From a virus, in the IMG/VR virus record IMGVR_UViG_3300032282_002631, positions 1 to 43,999 of that record: a DNA stretch of 43,999 nt. The stretch is one strand, 5' to 3'. The translations under genes were made by a program, and so were the position numbers. A model generated the notes under the pieces. That model made no database searches, was not told where the DNA came from, and saw nothing but the letters and a program-made list of their open reading frames with translations. The stretch's first letter is position 1. The number at the start of each line of letters is the position of its first letter. This document shows positions 24,204 to 32,910 of this stretch, one piece after another.

Positions 24204-25358
24204 CTAAGTAATCGCCAGTGGCGAAGTTTCGTCGTCTCCGCTTTCGCTGCCAAGATAACAGTAGTGCATCTGGCCTGCGTCGGAGCGTTTCTTGATCTTG
24301 CCCTCTTCGGAGAGCGCGTTGGCCCACTTGCGCACCTTCTGATATGACTCGCCAAGTTCGTCCTTCATCTCAGCCAGCGTCATGTATTGGCCGGGGAACT
24401 GAGACAGCAAGCCCAGCACTTCGCGCTCGCCCTCTTCCTCTGCAACATGGCGATACGACCACTTCTCACGGTCAAACTCTAGCCGCACAGGGGCAGGGGC
24501 TTCCGCAAATCTAGCCTTGATCCAACTGAGTTCGCGCTGCCGACCCCCCTTGACAGGCGACCAGCGCTCCATCACAGCGGCTACGGCTTCCATCACTGAC
24601 GAACCTCGCGCTGCTGACATCGGATCAGTATTCTCGTTGCCGCCGGACTTATTTTCATGGTGCGTGAGCAGCGCAGCACAATCGTGCCGGTTAGCAATGT
24701 CGGAGATTGCGTCAAGCACATTAGCCATCTCAGTCGAAGAGTTCTCGTCGCCTCGCCACAAACCTCGGAACGGCTCAATAAATACGATGTCGCAGTTAGT
24801 CTCCCCAACGGCTCTGTCCACGAGAGCAATGTTCTCAGGATCGTCCAACTTCAAGCCTGACCATCCGCCATCGCCCCAAATAATGACATTCTCTCGTGCT
24901 AGGGCAATTTCGTCGGCCGTGAAATCGTTCTCCATCAGGATCGTGCGCAGCACGGTCTGGAAATGGCCGGGTGCGCCTTCGTTCTCAATGATTAGCACTC
25001 TAAGCGGGCCGACCGGCTTCATCAGGTCGGGCAACTCGTCCACCAGAGGCTTACCCATCGACCACCGAACGAGTCTGTTAAGCGATACGGCAGTCTTGCC
25101 TTTACCGCCTCGTGCAATCATCGCGCTGATAGCGCCGCGTGCGACAAGACCCGGCTCGACCAACATTGGAGGCAGTTCAATCTCGGTGTCTAGGTATTCG
25201 CCTAGTGTCGAGACCGGCGGCTTACCAATCTCCTGATCCGGCAGTTGCGCCAGCACCAGTTGCTTCAACTGCTGCATAGCCTTTTGGCGATCTTCGTCGG
25301 AACTCAGTCCGGCGAGAAAGTCACCGTAGTCAGTCGTCTCCTTGCTCAGATCAGTCAT
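24204..25358 (-). CDS. RecA-like ATPase (RepA/helicase type) with C-terminal winged helix
   Basis: 384 aa from ATG 25358, which overlaps the preceding stop in an 8-nt ATGACTGA junction; a TTG further up is less likely. Walker A ARGGKGKT (82-89), Walker B CDIVFIEPF (189-197), and LLTHHENKSGG like the RepA/DnaB-type sensor. The C-terminal part (GQYMTLAEMKDELGESYQKV RKW) is a winged-helix-like domain. It is probably the replicative helicase or its loader, given the adjacent primase and polymerase. Confidence 0.78.
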   Translation of the reverse strand: MTDLSKETTDYGDFLAGLSSDEDRQKAMQQLKQLVLAQLPDQEIGKPPVSTLGEYLDTEIELPPMLVEPGLVARGAISAMIARGGKGKTAVSLNRLVRWSMGKPLVDELPDLMKPVGPLRVLIIENEGAPGHFQTVLRTILMENDFTADEIALARENVIIWGDGGWSGLKLDDPENIALVDRAVGETNCDIVFIEPFRGLWRGDENSSTEMANVLDAISDIANRHDCAALLTHHENKSGGNENTDPMSAARGSSVMEAVAAVMERWSPVKGGRQRELSWIKARFAEAPAPVRLEFDREKWSYRHVAEEEGEREVLGLLSQFPGQYMTLAEMKDELGESYQKVRKWANALSEEGKIKKRSDAGQMHYCYLGSESGDDETSPLAIT

Positions 25359-25581
25359 CGAGATCGATCTTACCAAGTTCAGCCCGTGTCAAAATTTCAC
25401 GAGTGACCCGATCTGCTTCTTCTGGAAACTCAACAATGATCTCGTCAGCGGCTGCAAGCAACTCAGTTGCCCCGGCTTGCACGACGGCATCATCTGGAGC
25501 ATAAACTCTGCAAATTGCGACAATGTGCAGCGCCTCGCTGAGTGTAAGCATCGGCCTTACGAATGGTTTATCGTCCGGCAT
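25351..25581 (-). CDS. Small helical protein, replication region
   Basis: 76 aa from ATG 25581, which lies 14 nt inside the end of the primase gene. The product is mostly helical (LTLSEALHIVAICRVYAPDD, ELLAAADEIIVEFPEEADRV) with an acidic end. No family recognised. It couples primase to the ATPase gene by overlapping both. Confidence 0.6.
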   Translation of the reverse strand: MPDDKPFVRPMLTLSEALHIVAICRVYAPDDAVVQAGATELLAAADEIIVEFPEEADRVTREILTRAELGKIDLDD

Positions 25582-26530
25582 TGCCACTCGCAATCGGGCA
25601 GTCCGGCGATACATACGGAGCCATCACAGGATCATCGCAGCCAGTAGAAGTGTATTTGCCAGCCAGCGCGTTCTCAAACTGACGGTCAACTTCGCTGTCG
25701 GTCATCGGCTTCTGGCCGCAACTATTGACTTCGTGCACCCAGTGCCTTGCCTCGTCCACGGTCATATCGCGGTAATTGAGCAGTTGCCGCGCAAGATTGA
25801 ACAGCACGACAGCGCGATGCCCCGGTGTAAGAGGATTCGTCTCACGGTTCTGAATGATGTGCTGAGCACACGAATGAAGCACAGGAGCCTCGCCAAACTC
25901 AGACGACTTGACACGGTCGCTCGGCGGTACGGCTCCAAGAGCGCGAGCGCGCCTAACCCAACTATCTGAGTCTTGTAGATTTGCCGTGGCGTCCTCCACA
26001 AAGTCTTCCACAGACACGGGCTGGTCATCGTCTCCAAGAATCGGGCGGCTACTTCCGTGATAAGGCAAGTTGATGTAGTTTCCAACCATACCTTCTCGCA
26101 GAGCGTCTTGTTTTGGAAAGATTTCTACATCTCGACGGCCAACGGCTTCGGTAGCGCCTTTCAGGACTGCACGCACTGCCCAAGCGGGAGCGGCTGACGC
26201 AAAGAACACCCAAACATGAGCGTTGCCGGAGCGAGAGCGCTCGATGTAAGACTTGCCCGGCACCAGTTTCTGCATGGTGCGTGCCAACTCAAAGTTTGGC
26301 TCGTCGAGATCAATCGCTGCAAAGTTCACTTCCTCAGTGTCAAGCATAGGAAAAATACCTATGCCGGTTCCGTCACCGTGGAGATGCTGATTGTAGTGCT
26401 GCTGCGTAACCTTGTGCCGCTCAACAGGGCCAGCGCCGGTGCCTACTGCATCTGTGCGTCCGGCAAAGAGGCTGTGAAAACCTACAAGCGTTGCGGGGTC
26501 AATCTTTGGCAACTTCAATTTCTCCTTCAT
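25568..26530 (-). CDS. Archaeo-eukaryotic-type primase (prim-pol)
   Basis: 320 aa. AEP catalytic pattern: FAAIDLDEPN (D74, D76), SGNAHVWVFF (101-110) and DVEIFPKQ (E136), then GNYINLPYHGSSRP, as in TOTE-type and plasmid/phage prim-pols. The C-terminal helical part (PGHRAVVLFNLARQLLNYRD ... DSEVDRQFENA) resembles PriCT domains. It would synthesise primers for the family A polymerase. It overlaps the gene on each side. Confidence 0.82.
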   Translation of the reverse strand: MKEKLKLPKIDPATLVGFHSLFAGRTDAVGTGAGPVERHKVTQQHYNQHLHGDGTGIGIFPMLDTEEVNFAAIDLDEPNFELARTMQKLVPGKSYIERSRSGNAHVWVFFASAAPAWAVRAVLKGATEAVGRRDVEIFPKQDALREGMVGNYINLPYHGSSRPILGDDDQPVSVEDFVEDATANLQDSDSWVRRARALGAVPPSDRVKSSEFGEAPVLHSCAQHIIQNRETNPLTPGHRAVVLFNLARQLLNYRDMTVDEARHWVHEVNSCGQKPMTDSEVDRQFENALAGKYTSTGCDDPVMAPYVSPDCPIASGNAGR

Positions 26531-26781
26531 TTCTTTCTCCTTCGAATCTTTGGCAACTTAGGTTTAGGGGCAGCCTTCCAGACCTCCTCGATGTCTCGGT
26601 AATCTTGCAGCGGTAGAAGCAGCGCTGATTCCAGCACGCCATCGACCTGTCCTTCTTTTCGAATCGTTTCGAGCAGTGCGTTCTTGCTCGGCACGCCAGT
26701 TGTCATGGCGGTGTGTGCTGCCCCGATCCTTTCGTTCTCGTCAAGGTCGAGTTCTTCACTTAGAAACGCTGGTTCTTCCAC
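26527..26781 (-). CDS. Hypothetical protein before the primase
   Basis: 84 aa; GTG at 26781, 5-6 nt after AGGAAGG. Acidic N-terminal half (EEPAFLSEELDLDENERIG) and a very basic C-terminus (KAAPKPKLPKIRRRKK). The TGA overlaps the primase ATG (ATGA). No family recognised; it may be a primase accessory protein. Confidence 0.6.
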   Translation of the reverse strand: MEEPAFLSEELDLDENERIGAAHTAMTTGVPSKNALLETIRKEGQVDGVLESALLLPLQDYRDIEEVWKAAPKPKLPKIRRRKK

Positions 26782-26893
26782 TGCATCCTTCCTCTCCGTT
26801 GAAAATAATGGCTAGACACCCACCCGACTAGCCGCTCCGAGTCCTACGCAGGAGACGCGATGCCAGCGCCTCGGAGACCCACACTTGTTCCTG
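26782..26893 (-). promoter_or_regulatory. 112-bp structured intergenic region
   Basis: No gene is seen. On the - strand CTCCGAG pairs with a later CTCGGAG, and GGCTAG / CTAGCC forms a second hairpin followed by ATTATTTTC. It lies between the 265-aa gene and the primase group, so it may be a terminator or attenuator with a promoter downstream. The exact role cannot be decided from sequence. Confidence 0.35.
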
Positions 26894-27691
26894 CTAAACG
26901 TCGATGCCTCCGGCTGGAGTCTTCGGCTTCTCGGACTTGCCATCCGCCAACTGCTCGTCGCCGGTCAGTTGGAAGGCTGCGCTCTGCGCTTCGAGCGCGA
27001 GAGTCTGAGCCTGAGAGATTTCCTCCGCAGAAGTCTGACGACCCTGCGTAGCCTTGACTACATAGAACGGACGCTGCTGCTTATCCTGTCGGAGTTCAGC
27101 CTCCAACTTGATTGCAGCGTTCCACGGAGACCTGTTGCCAAACGAGATCAGTGTGTTGATCTTGCGGGCAGCCGGTGCCGATGTGCGCATCAGAGAGACA
27201 CGAACCGGGATACCGGGGTCGTCCAGAAGGAATCCGATGTAGTTGTGAGTCGTCGTGATCGACGGGCCACGGCCCCACTCGATCTCGCCAGCGTTCACAC
27301 GCTCGCGGTAAGACTCCTCTGCGTCGGGGATGTCCACAAACTTCTGACCGGCATACTGCGCGGGCCAAGTGGACGGTGCGGTGTCGCCGCCTGCAACAAA
27401 GGTGCGTCCCTCAAACTCGCCCTCGCGGGGGGCGAAGAAACGGCCTCGGAAGTAGTGGCAGACAACCAACTCAATTTCAGAACCGAGGTCTTCGCCAGTG
27501 AGCGTGTTCACGAAATGCCCAGACTCTGCATCTCCGTCTGTGACCTCGCGGCTCAACTGCTGCGTGACCTTGATTACTGGAAGTTGAAGGTCTTCCTTGT
27601 GGATACCGGCCAGTGCGCCTGCGGCAAGTTCTTCGTCGCGCTTCGCTAGGTCGGTGTTTGTCTCTGTGGTGGTGCTGACTTCTTTACTCAT
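26894..27691 (-). CDS. Phage replication-region protein, possibly ssDNA-binding
   Basis: 265 aa. The N-terminal part (LQLPVIKVTQQLSREVTDGDAESGHFVNTLTGEDLG) is a pattern I associate with phage proteins annotated as hypothetical or ssDNA-binding-like. Strand-rich middle (EIELVVCHYFRGRFF) and an acidic, Ala/Gln-rich end. First gene of the replication group downstream of a TTGACA-N7-TATCAT signal. Its likely high dose and position fit an SSB-type role, but the assignment is tentative. Confidence 0.5.
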   Translation of the reverse strand: MSKEVSTTTETNTDLAKRDEELAAGALAGIHKEDLQLPVIKVTQQLSREVTDGDAESGHFVNTLTGEDLGSEIELVVCHYFRGRFFAPREGEFEGRTFVAGGDTAPSTWPAQYAGQKFVDIPDAEESYRERVNAGEIEWGRGPSITTTHNYIGFLLDDPGIPVRVSLMRTSAPAARKINTLISFGNRSPWNAAIKLEAELRQDKQQRPFYVVKATQGRQTSAEEISQAQTLALEAQSAAFQLTGDEQLADGKSEKPKTPAGGIDV

Positions 27692-27727
27692 GTGCGTTCT
27701 CGCTTTCTCGCTTTGCGTGTATTTTCG

Positions 27728-27746
27728 ATGATACTAGCCCTGTCAA
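27728..27746 (-). promoter_or_regulatory. TTGACA-N7-TANNNT promoter-like element (TATCAT)
   Basis: On the - strand TTGACA (27746-27741), 7 nt, then TATCAT (27733-27728), 36 nt before the ATG at 27691. It overlaps the stop codon of the upstream gene. It shares exact spacing with six elements at 37-41 kb. Because TTGACA is only 7 nt from the TANNNT box, this is not a normal -35/-10 pair. Confidence 0.5.
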
Positions 27747-28024
27747 GCAGACTGGGCTTTGACTCCTGCGTAGCCCCCGATGGCGGTGATAATCCAGCCG
27801 CCTCCGACTGCTTCGCGGAAACTTATGTCGTGGCCTGCAATGAGATCGACGCCGATCCACATACTCAGTGACGCGGCTGCCAAAATCACAACGCTGACTA
27901 ATAGCCCCAAGACTAGCAACGCGGCCGGATGTCTCTTTTCGAGTGGCTCAACTTCTTGCTCGTAGTCATAAACGCTTTCATCGTGCTCTTCGAAGATCGG
28001 CTCTCCGTTTGATCCAAATTGCAT
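27743..28024 (-). CDS. Membrane protein, two predicted spans
   Basis: 93 aa; ATG 28024 overlaps the preceding stop (TAATG). Acidic cytoplasmic-like N-terminus (EEHDESVYDYEQEVEPLEKR), a long hydrophobic segment (AALLVLGLLVSVVILAAASL) and a second (GGGWIITAIGGYAGV). Function unknown. Confidence 0.65.
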   Translation of the reverse strand: MQFGSNGEPIFEEHDESVYDYEQEVEPLEKRHPAALLVLGLLVSVVILAAASLSMWIGVDLIAGHDISFREAVGGGWIITAIGGYAGVKAQSA

Positions 28025-28446
28025 TAGTCGCCCTTTCGTGTGACGGTTATGTATCTGCGTGCATTGAAGTCCACGCCATCTGGCAACGCTTCTCCTCGTT
28101 GCAGACGGTCGCGGACTTCTTCATTTAGTGCACGCTTACGAATTTCTGGAACGCCAAGCATACCTTGACCAAGCCCTGCGGCTTCAAGTGATTCGACGGC
28201 GGCCTCTTTGTCCACAATGCGGGCAGTGATAGTCTCGCGGCGCTGCAACTGCACGGTTCCATAGCCTTCGCCCAAGTCCAGTGTGACGGTCTTGATATCT
28301 CCCAACTCGTCAGACAACTCCATCCAGAACGCCTGCTCTTCATCAGCGTAAGCACGCGCTGCTCTTTCAGCATCTTTCTCTAGACGGTTCTTCTCGTCTT
28401 TTAGGCTGACGAGTCGGCGTGCGCGACTGTCAATGCGCTCACTCAT
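28024..28446 (-). CDS. Coiled-coil protein, unknown (Gam/Gp157-like layout)
   Basis: 140 aa. The start is at ATG 28446, inside an 8-nt ATGAGTGA overlap with the upstream gene; a longer in-frame reading is less likely. A basic coiled coil (RARRLVSLKDEKNRLEKDAE) is followed by strands (IKTVTLDLGEGYGTVQLQRR) and a VRDRLQRGEALPDGV end. Coiled coil then a 'YGTVQLRRR' strand pair recalls Gam- or Gp157-type phage proteins, but I cannot assign it. Confidence 0.55.
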   Translation of the reverse strand: MSERIDSRARRLVSLKDEKNRLEKDAERAARAYADEEQAFWMELSDELGDIKTVTLDLGEGYGTVQLQRRETITARIVDKEAAVESLEAAGLGQGMLGVPEIRKRALNEEVRDRLQRGEALPDGVDFNARRYITVTRKGD

Positions 28447-28654
28447 TCGAATCCTCCACCAGTTTTCTAACTTTCGATACCACTTCGCCAATGAGCCGCA
28501 CCGATTCGTCGCAGTTATGCGCTGTGCGCTCCAGTAGTGGCTTCTCAGGGTGATCTTCGTTTAGACCATCGAAAGCAGTTTCGCGGGCAGCGGCCAACGC
28601 CTTCTCAGCCTCTCCCAACTGATGCAGCAGAAGTTCTGGTAGAGATACGCTCAC
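28439..28654 (-). CDS. Small helical protein (71 aa)
   Basis: GTG at 28654 overlaps the stop of the zinc-ribbon gene (GTGA). Helical (LLLHQLGEAEKALAAARETA, IGEVVSKVRKLVEDSNE). The ATGAGTGA junction couples it to the next gene. No recognised family. Confidence 0.55.
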   Translation of the reverse strand: MSVSLPELLLHQLGEAEKALAAARETAFDGLNEDHPEKPLLERTAHNCDESVRLIGEVVSKVRKLVEDSNE

Positions 28655-28812
28655 TTGATGACTGCTCCTGTTCGATAGCCCTTGATAAGACAGTCGCCAC
28701 ACTCGCGCTGCTCAGTATCTACGGCACGCAAGCCGTGGCTGTCAATCGCCATAATCTCCCACTTCTTTTCGCACTTTGGACATTTCAGTTCTATCCATAC
28801 TCGCTTAGTCAT
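28651..28812 (-). CDS. Zinc-ribbon protein (53 aa)
   Basis: ATG 28812 overlaps the helicase stop (ATGA); the TGA overlaps the next GTG. Two Cys pairs, CPKC (residues 11-14) and CGDC (38-41), separated by 23 residues, make a zinc ribbon. It contains WEIMAIDSHGLRAVDTEQRE between the knuckles. Probably a DNA- or protein-binding accessory of the helicase. Confidence 0.65.
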   Translation of the reverse strand: MTKRVWIELKCPKCEKKWEIMAIDSHGLRAVDTEQRECGDCLIKGYRTGAVIK

Positions 28813-30482
28813 CGGTCTCCTAACACGGCTGCTGTTACTAGCCGCTTGAAGTCGTTTGCTTTGGCTACCTTACCATCGTCCACCGTGCCGGGGCAGCGGA
28901 GAACAAGAATGGTGACTGGCTGCTCTTGCCCGATACGATGCAGCCGATCTTCGGCCTGCTCGTTCATCGCAGGAACCCAGTCCTCGTCCACAAATATAGC
29001 AGTGTCAGCACGGGTAAGAGTCAAACCCACGCCGCCTTTCGCAATCGTGGCGATGACATGATCGAGGTCGCCGTCCTGAAAGCCGTCCTTGACAGGATCA
29101 GGGTTATCGCTTCCGGCAATCGTGCCAATCTTCTGTGCGGGCTTGCCCTTCTCCAACGACTCGGCAAGGTTGCGTGCGGTATCGACAAACCAAGTAAAAA
29201 TGACAAAAGGCTTGCCGGGGTTGTCTCTAATGATTTCCTCAGCGGCTGACGCTTTTGCTGCCGAAGTTACCTGTCGCAACTTTGCAATGCGTGCGCCTGC
29301 GTTTGGCACAAGCCCTTCCAACTTCGAAAGCGGCATACCGGCAAGGGCGTCTGCATCGAGATCGTCGTGATCCTCCACGAACTGCGCTATGTCCAAAAAT
29401 AATGCTTCCTCCACTTCGCGGTAAAGTTTTCTCTGTTTAGAGTCGAGTTCGACAGGGATAACCTGACGAGTTTTCTCAGGAAGTTCTGTCAGCACATCTT
29501 TCTTCGTTCGACGCACCATCTTATCGGACAACTCAAAGCGCAACTGATCGGCATTACGCACGCCAGTCATCACGGTTCCGTAGCGCGTGTTGTATTCGTC
29601 CACATAAGAGTAGTGAAACGGCCAAAAGCCTGTGTATTGCTCAGGTCGCAGCCATTTCAGAATCGACCACAACTCATCTGGTGAGTTCATAATCGGCGTT
29701 CCTGTAAGCGCAATCTGCAAGGGAGCCGTGAACTTCCACAGTCCCTTAGTCTGCTTGGCCTTGCGATTCTTGGCGCGATGCGCCTCGTCTGCAATCACAG
29801 CCGTCCAGTCACGCTTCGCCAACTCTTTGTGCAGCGGGTCGCGCCAAGCCGACTCCCAGTTCACAATGACAAAGCCGCCAGTCTCCTCGGTCTCGGCCAA
29901 CTGCTTGAGCCGCGCCGCCGGATTGCGTCCGTCAATAACTGCAATAGGCTGATCGCCTAGCCACTTGTTGATCTCATTCTGCCAAGTGCCTCGCAGAGAC
30001 TTAGGGCAGACAATCAATTGATGAGTATTTTTATCAACATTGTTGCGAATCTTCCATTCCTCGACGGTTGCCAGCGATTGCAGAGTCTTGCCAGTTCCCA
30101 TCTCGTCGGCCAACAAGGTCTTCGGATGATCGACAATAAAATCAACAGCGGCTCTCTGGTAAGGGCGCAACTTGTCAGACCACGGAAGTTCCAACTTTGC
30201 GTCAGTTGGCAGCGCAGTGACAAGGCTCTCGGCAATCTCGGCGGTATGCGCTCGCACCGCCTGCTGCACATCGTTATCGGCAACAGGTTCCAACATCTGC
30301 ATCACTCGAAGCGCAGTTGCTGCGTCGTCCGGCAACTCCCAACGCTTCTCAACTGGATCGTAGCGACGGCCCGGAACTGACTTGACTCGCGCTAGCGCGT
30401 CGGAAAACTCCGGGCCTTTCATTCCGCCCAGCACGATGTAGAGAACGCCCTTCTCGGCGTCCCGTTTCAGATACGCGGGCAC
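28809..30482 (-). CDS. SNF2-family DNA helicase/translocase
   Basis: 557 aa, GTG start overlapping the preceding stop (TAGTG). SF2 motifs in order: LRPYQRAAVDFI (Q-like), Walker A ADEMGTGKT (125-133), DEAH (232-235), LTGTP (259-263), and the C-terminal EDRLHRIGQ (511-519). The N-terminal ~95 residues resemble the HARP-type region found in phage and SMARCAL1-like proteins. It may remodel replication forks or branched DNA. Confidence 0.92.
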   Translation of the reverse strand: MPAYLKRDAEKGVLYIVLGGMKGPEFSDALARVKSVPGRRYDPVEKRWELPDDAATALRVMQMLEPVADNDVQQAVRAHTAEIAESLVTALPTDAKLELPWSDKLRPYQRAAVDFIVDHPKTLLADEMGTGKTLQSLATVEEWKIRNNVDKNTHQLIVCPKSLRGTWQNEINKWLGDQPIAVIDGRNPAARLKQLAETEETGGFVIVNWESAWRDPLHKELAKRDWTAVIADEAHRAKNRKAKQTKGLWKFTAPLQIALTGTPIMNSPDELWSILKWLRPEQYTGFWPFHYSYVDEYNTRYGTVMTGVRNADQLRFELSDKMVRRTKKDVLTELPEKTRQVIPVELDSKQRKLYREVEEALFLDIAQFVEDHDDLDADALAGMPLSKLEGLVPNAGARIAKLRQVTSAAKASAAEEIIRDNPGKPFVIFTWFVDTARNLAESLEKGKPAQKIGTIAGSDNPDPVKDGFQDGDLDHVIATIAKGGVGLTLTRADTAIFVDEDWVPAMNEQAEDRLHRIGQEQPVTILVLRCPGTVDDGKVAKANDFKRLVTAAVLGDR

Positions 30483-30679
30483 TAAGCGCTGACTTTCTTT
30501 TCGCCATCTGGTGTGTTCACGGTCAGTGTGTCGGCCCGAAGTTTTTCGGCTACTGACGGAGGCAACTCGGCCAAAGCGTAGTAGTGTTCAGGGACAGCGC
30601 CGCACGCGCAAAGGCGTTCGTGACAGACCAACTGACAACTTCGACATATTCGTAGCACTCTGGTTTCCTTACTTGCCAT
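30482..30679 (-). CDS. Small Cys-rich protein
   Basis: 65 aa from ATG 30679, overlapping the upstream gene by 11 nt. Cysteines in CRSCQLVCHERLCACG suggest a small zinc-binding knuckle, then a helical part (ALAELPPSVAEKLRADTLTV). Function unknown; it lies directly upstream of the SNF2 helicase. Confidence 0.55.
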   Translation of the reverse strand: MASKETRVLRICRSCQLVCHERLCACGAVPEHYYALAELPPSVAEKLRADTLTVNTPDGEKKVSA

Positions 30680-30866
30680 AGGAGCCGCTTATTTTGGTAA
30701 TGCCGATGTGCGTAAGATCGCAAGGCTCTCCGCAGCGACAAGCCTTAGCCTCGACAACAAAGTGTCCATTGTCGTTGGAAATAGACACTACTAGCCCACC
30801 GTCTGAGTCAATGGCAGCACGAGTCACCACGCCGCCGACAAGATTCTCGACCGTTGGCTCAGCCAT
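30669..30866 (-). CDS. Hypothetical protein with CxCGxxC
   Basis: 65 aa; ATG 30866 in an 8-nt overlap with the upstream stop. Beta-rich N-terminal part (GGVVTRAAIDSDGGLVVSIS) and ACRCGEPCDLTHIG near the end. It overlaps its downstream neighbour by 11 nt. No family recognised. Confidence 0.5.
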   Translation of the reverse strand: MAEPTVENLVGGVVTRAAIDSDGGLVVSISNDNGHFVVEAKACRCGEPCDLTHIGITKISGSYGK

Positions 30867-30999
30867 TTTGCTCGGCCTCCAAGATGACAGAGATCAGCAA
30901 CTCGACCGTTGGATAGAGCGCAGGATTAGAACGCGATGCCGCGACAAGGCACTCTTTCAGCATTTCTATTTGAGTGTCGTTTAGTTCCACAGTAGTCAT
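30859..30999 (-). CDS. Small helical protein (46 aa)
   Basis: ATG 30999 overlaps the metallophosphoesterase stop (ATGA). A longer in-frame reading to 31110 overlaps that gene heavily and is rejected. Sequence MTTVELNDTQIEMLKECLVA is mostly helical. Function unknown. Confidence 0.5.
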   Translation of the reverse strand: MTTVELNDTQIEMLKECLVAASRSNPALYPTVELLISVILEAEQNG

Positions 31000-32186
31000 T
31001 CGTATCGGCGGCCGTCTGGTAGAAGCAGTCGCCCCTTTACATATATCGCAGGAGCCAACGCAAAGTCTTTCGTGCCCCAAGTGTGCCCATAGACAAAGCC
31101 CTGCTGCCAATCTGGTTCGGACGAATAGCCGAGACCGTCCTCGATCTTTGCCATCGTTCCAGCCTGCACAGCCAGACGAACATCGATAGGATCATGCTTC
31201 GTCTTGTAAGTAAACTGCATCCTATGCGAGTGGCCCTGAATCTGAGAGCGCGAGTGTTTTACCAGCATAGTCTCGCCAGCGTTCTTAGAAGTCATGTAAC
31301 CGTGGCGGGCGGTAAGCGCCTCGGTGATAGGAAACTTGGCTCGCTCCCAATCAGAGTCATGATCGGACACCAAATCAACTCCCAACTCGTCAAGCCTCCA
31401 CAGCCTGCGTAGCGAGTAAGCAGAGACCTGCTCTTCGAAAGCCGGGCCGATCTCGCGCAGCCCCGGAGCCTTATCAAGAATGTAATACTCGACTCTCGCA
31501 TCGTGGTTGCCCGGCAACATTACAACGCGGGTATCCGGGGATGCCTCACGATAGTCGCGCAACACATCGAACACAGCGCGGTTACATTCGACAACGCTCT
31601 GGCGGAAACCCTCGGTCTCGCGGTGCCTCGACACAGTTGAGTAGTCCGCGATGTCGCCAAGCAGCACCAGCAAGTCTGGCTTCTCGTCTGCGAGAAACGA
31701 ACAGAACAGCCGGTGAAGTGTCTCGTCCTGATGCGGGCAGTGGTGGTCGCCGCAAATCACAACGGACTGATTAGCCTGCTTTGCCTTCTTAGGCTTCGGC
31801 AGACCCTTCCAACCATCGGGATCGACGGGAGCAATCAGCAACTCAGTCGGAATCGCATCGACACGCAACTGCGGCTGCGGCGGGTCACCCCACTCATTTA
31901 CTCGGACACGAACGATCTTCCAATCCTCGATGTCAAGCCCAAACTTTTTCAGCAGCGCTTCGGGAGAAGTCTTGGCGCCCGGCTCGGCTACCAGACTTGC
32001 GGTGCCGTCATCATGCTTTGTGAATCCCGGCTCGGACTGCTCGATTGGCCGTCCGGCCTTCACTTCCTGCCAGCGGGACTGAACCGAAGTCCTCGGCGCG
32101 CCTGCTGCCTTCGCTGCTTCGGTGACAGTCTTCTCTGCCCCACTGATAAGCAACTCTATTGCTCGATCAACCTTTGGATTCGCCAT
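30996..32186 (-). CDS. Metallophosphoesterase with N-terminal HTH
   Basis: 396 aa; Shine-Dalgarno AAAGGAG before ATG. N-terminal HTH-like segment (KTVTEAAKAAGAPRTSVQSR). Calcineurin-like metal-binding motifs: GDHHCPH (146-152), GDIADY (177-182), GNHD (226-229), and GHSHR (318-322). It would hydrolyse phosphoesters, perhaps DNA or nucleotides, and the HTH suggests DNA association. It lies near the replication genes. Confidence 0.85.
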   Translation of the reverse strand: MANPKVDRAIELLISGAEKTVTEAAKAAGAPRTSVQSRWQEVKAGRPIEQSEPGFTKHDDGTASLVAEPGAKTSPEALLKKFGLDIEDWKIVRVRVNEWGDPPQPQLRVDAIPTELLIAPVDPDGWKGLPKPKKAKQANQSVVICGDHHCPHQDETLHRLFCSFLADEKPDLLVLLGDIADYSTVSRHRETEGFRQSVVECNRAVFDVLRDYREASPDTRVVMLPGNHDARVEYYILDKAPGLREIGPAFEEQVSAYSLRRLWRLDELGVDLVSDHDSDWERAKFPITEALTARHGYMTSKNAGETMLVKHSRSQIQGHSHRMQFTYKTKHDPIDVRLAVQAGTMAKIEDGLGYSSEPDWQQGFVYGHTWGTKDFALAPAIYVKGRLLLPDGRRYE

Positions 32187-32285
32187 CTTGACTCCTTTCA
32201 GAAAATATCCGGCTTACACACGGCACCACAGCACTAGGCTGCGCAACCGTCCTCGCCAACGACCAACATCCTCGGCCAGATGGCT
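32187..32285 (-). promoter_or_regulatory. 99-bp intergenic region
   Basis: No gene is seen. It holds the Shine-Dalgarno of the metallophosphoesterase (AAAGGAG) and an AT-rich segment (GATATTTTC) shortly upstream. A promoter is plausible but I find no convincing pair of boxes. Confidence 0.25.
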
Positions 32286-32870
32286 TTACGATACACCTTT
32301 GCCTGACTCAGACATCTTAGCAACCTGCCTACGGATAGTAGTAGTAGGCACTCCTGTCTGTTTCGAAATCTCGGCATAGGTCAATCTCGGATTCGCAAGA
32401 CGCATCTTAGCAGCAGCATCTACGGCAGGGTTTGACACGCGGGCGGTGCTTTCACCACGCGCTTTCTTCTCAGCCCGTATCCAATGCCGCACAGCCGCCG
32501 GTGACACACCATACTTCTTGCCAGCAGCCGTCGTGCCGTGCTTGTCTGCGTAGCGCACAGCCTCGCGGCGGCGTTTCTTGGATGCGCCCTTCTTGCCCTG
32601 TCGATACTTCTTTGCGTGAGGGTCGCCAAAGATGTGATCCGGGGCCATCGACAGATGAACTCCGATCACGCATAGGAACGAATCCAGAGTTGTCTCGACA
32701 TCGACCCGAATGTTCGGGTCGGCCTGCCACTCCTGCCAACGACGCTGCCAGCGCTCGCTGTATCGAATAGCCGACCTGATCTCGGTTATCCCGCCGGGGC
32801 ACGCGCCAAGCAGCCACTTGACTACTTCGCCCGACTTCGCATACTTCTCTGTTGCCCATCTCTCGTCCAT
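32286..32870 (-). CDS. HTH DNA-binding protein (two helix-turn-helix motifs)
   Basis: 194 aa from ATG 32870 (AAAGGA 6 nt upstream). The N-terminal third is Trp-rich and helical (SERWQRRWQEWQADPN). A basic segment (KKYRQGKKGASKKRRRE) is followed by two HTHs: GTTAAGKKYGVSPAAVRHWI (in the middle) and TYAEISKQTGVPTTTIRRQV (C-terminal). It is a candidate regulator or origin-binding protein and sits beside the long palindrome at 32911-32965. Confidence 0.7.
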   Translation of the reverse strand: MDERWATEKYAKSGEVVKWLLGACPGGITEIRSAIRYSERWQRRWQEWQADPNIRVDVETTLDSFLCVIGVHLSMAPDHIFGDPHAKKYRQGKKGASKKRRREAVRYADKHGTTAAGKKYGVSPAAVRHWIRAEKKARGESTARVSNPAVDAAAKMRLANPRLTYAEISKQTGVPTTTIRRQVAKMSESGKGVS

Positions 32871-32910
32871 CAAAAATCCTTTCGTTGTTTGTTTTTCGTC
32901 CGAAAATAGA

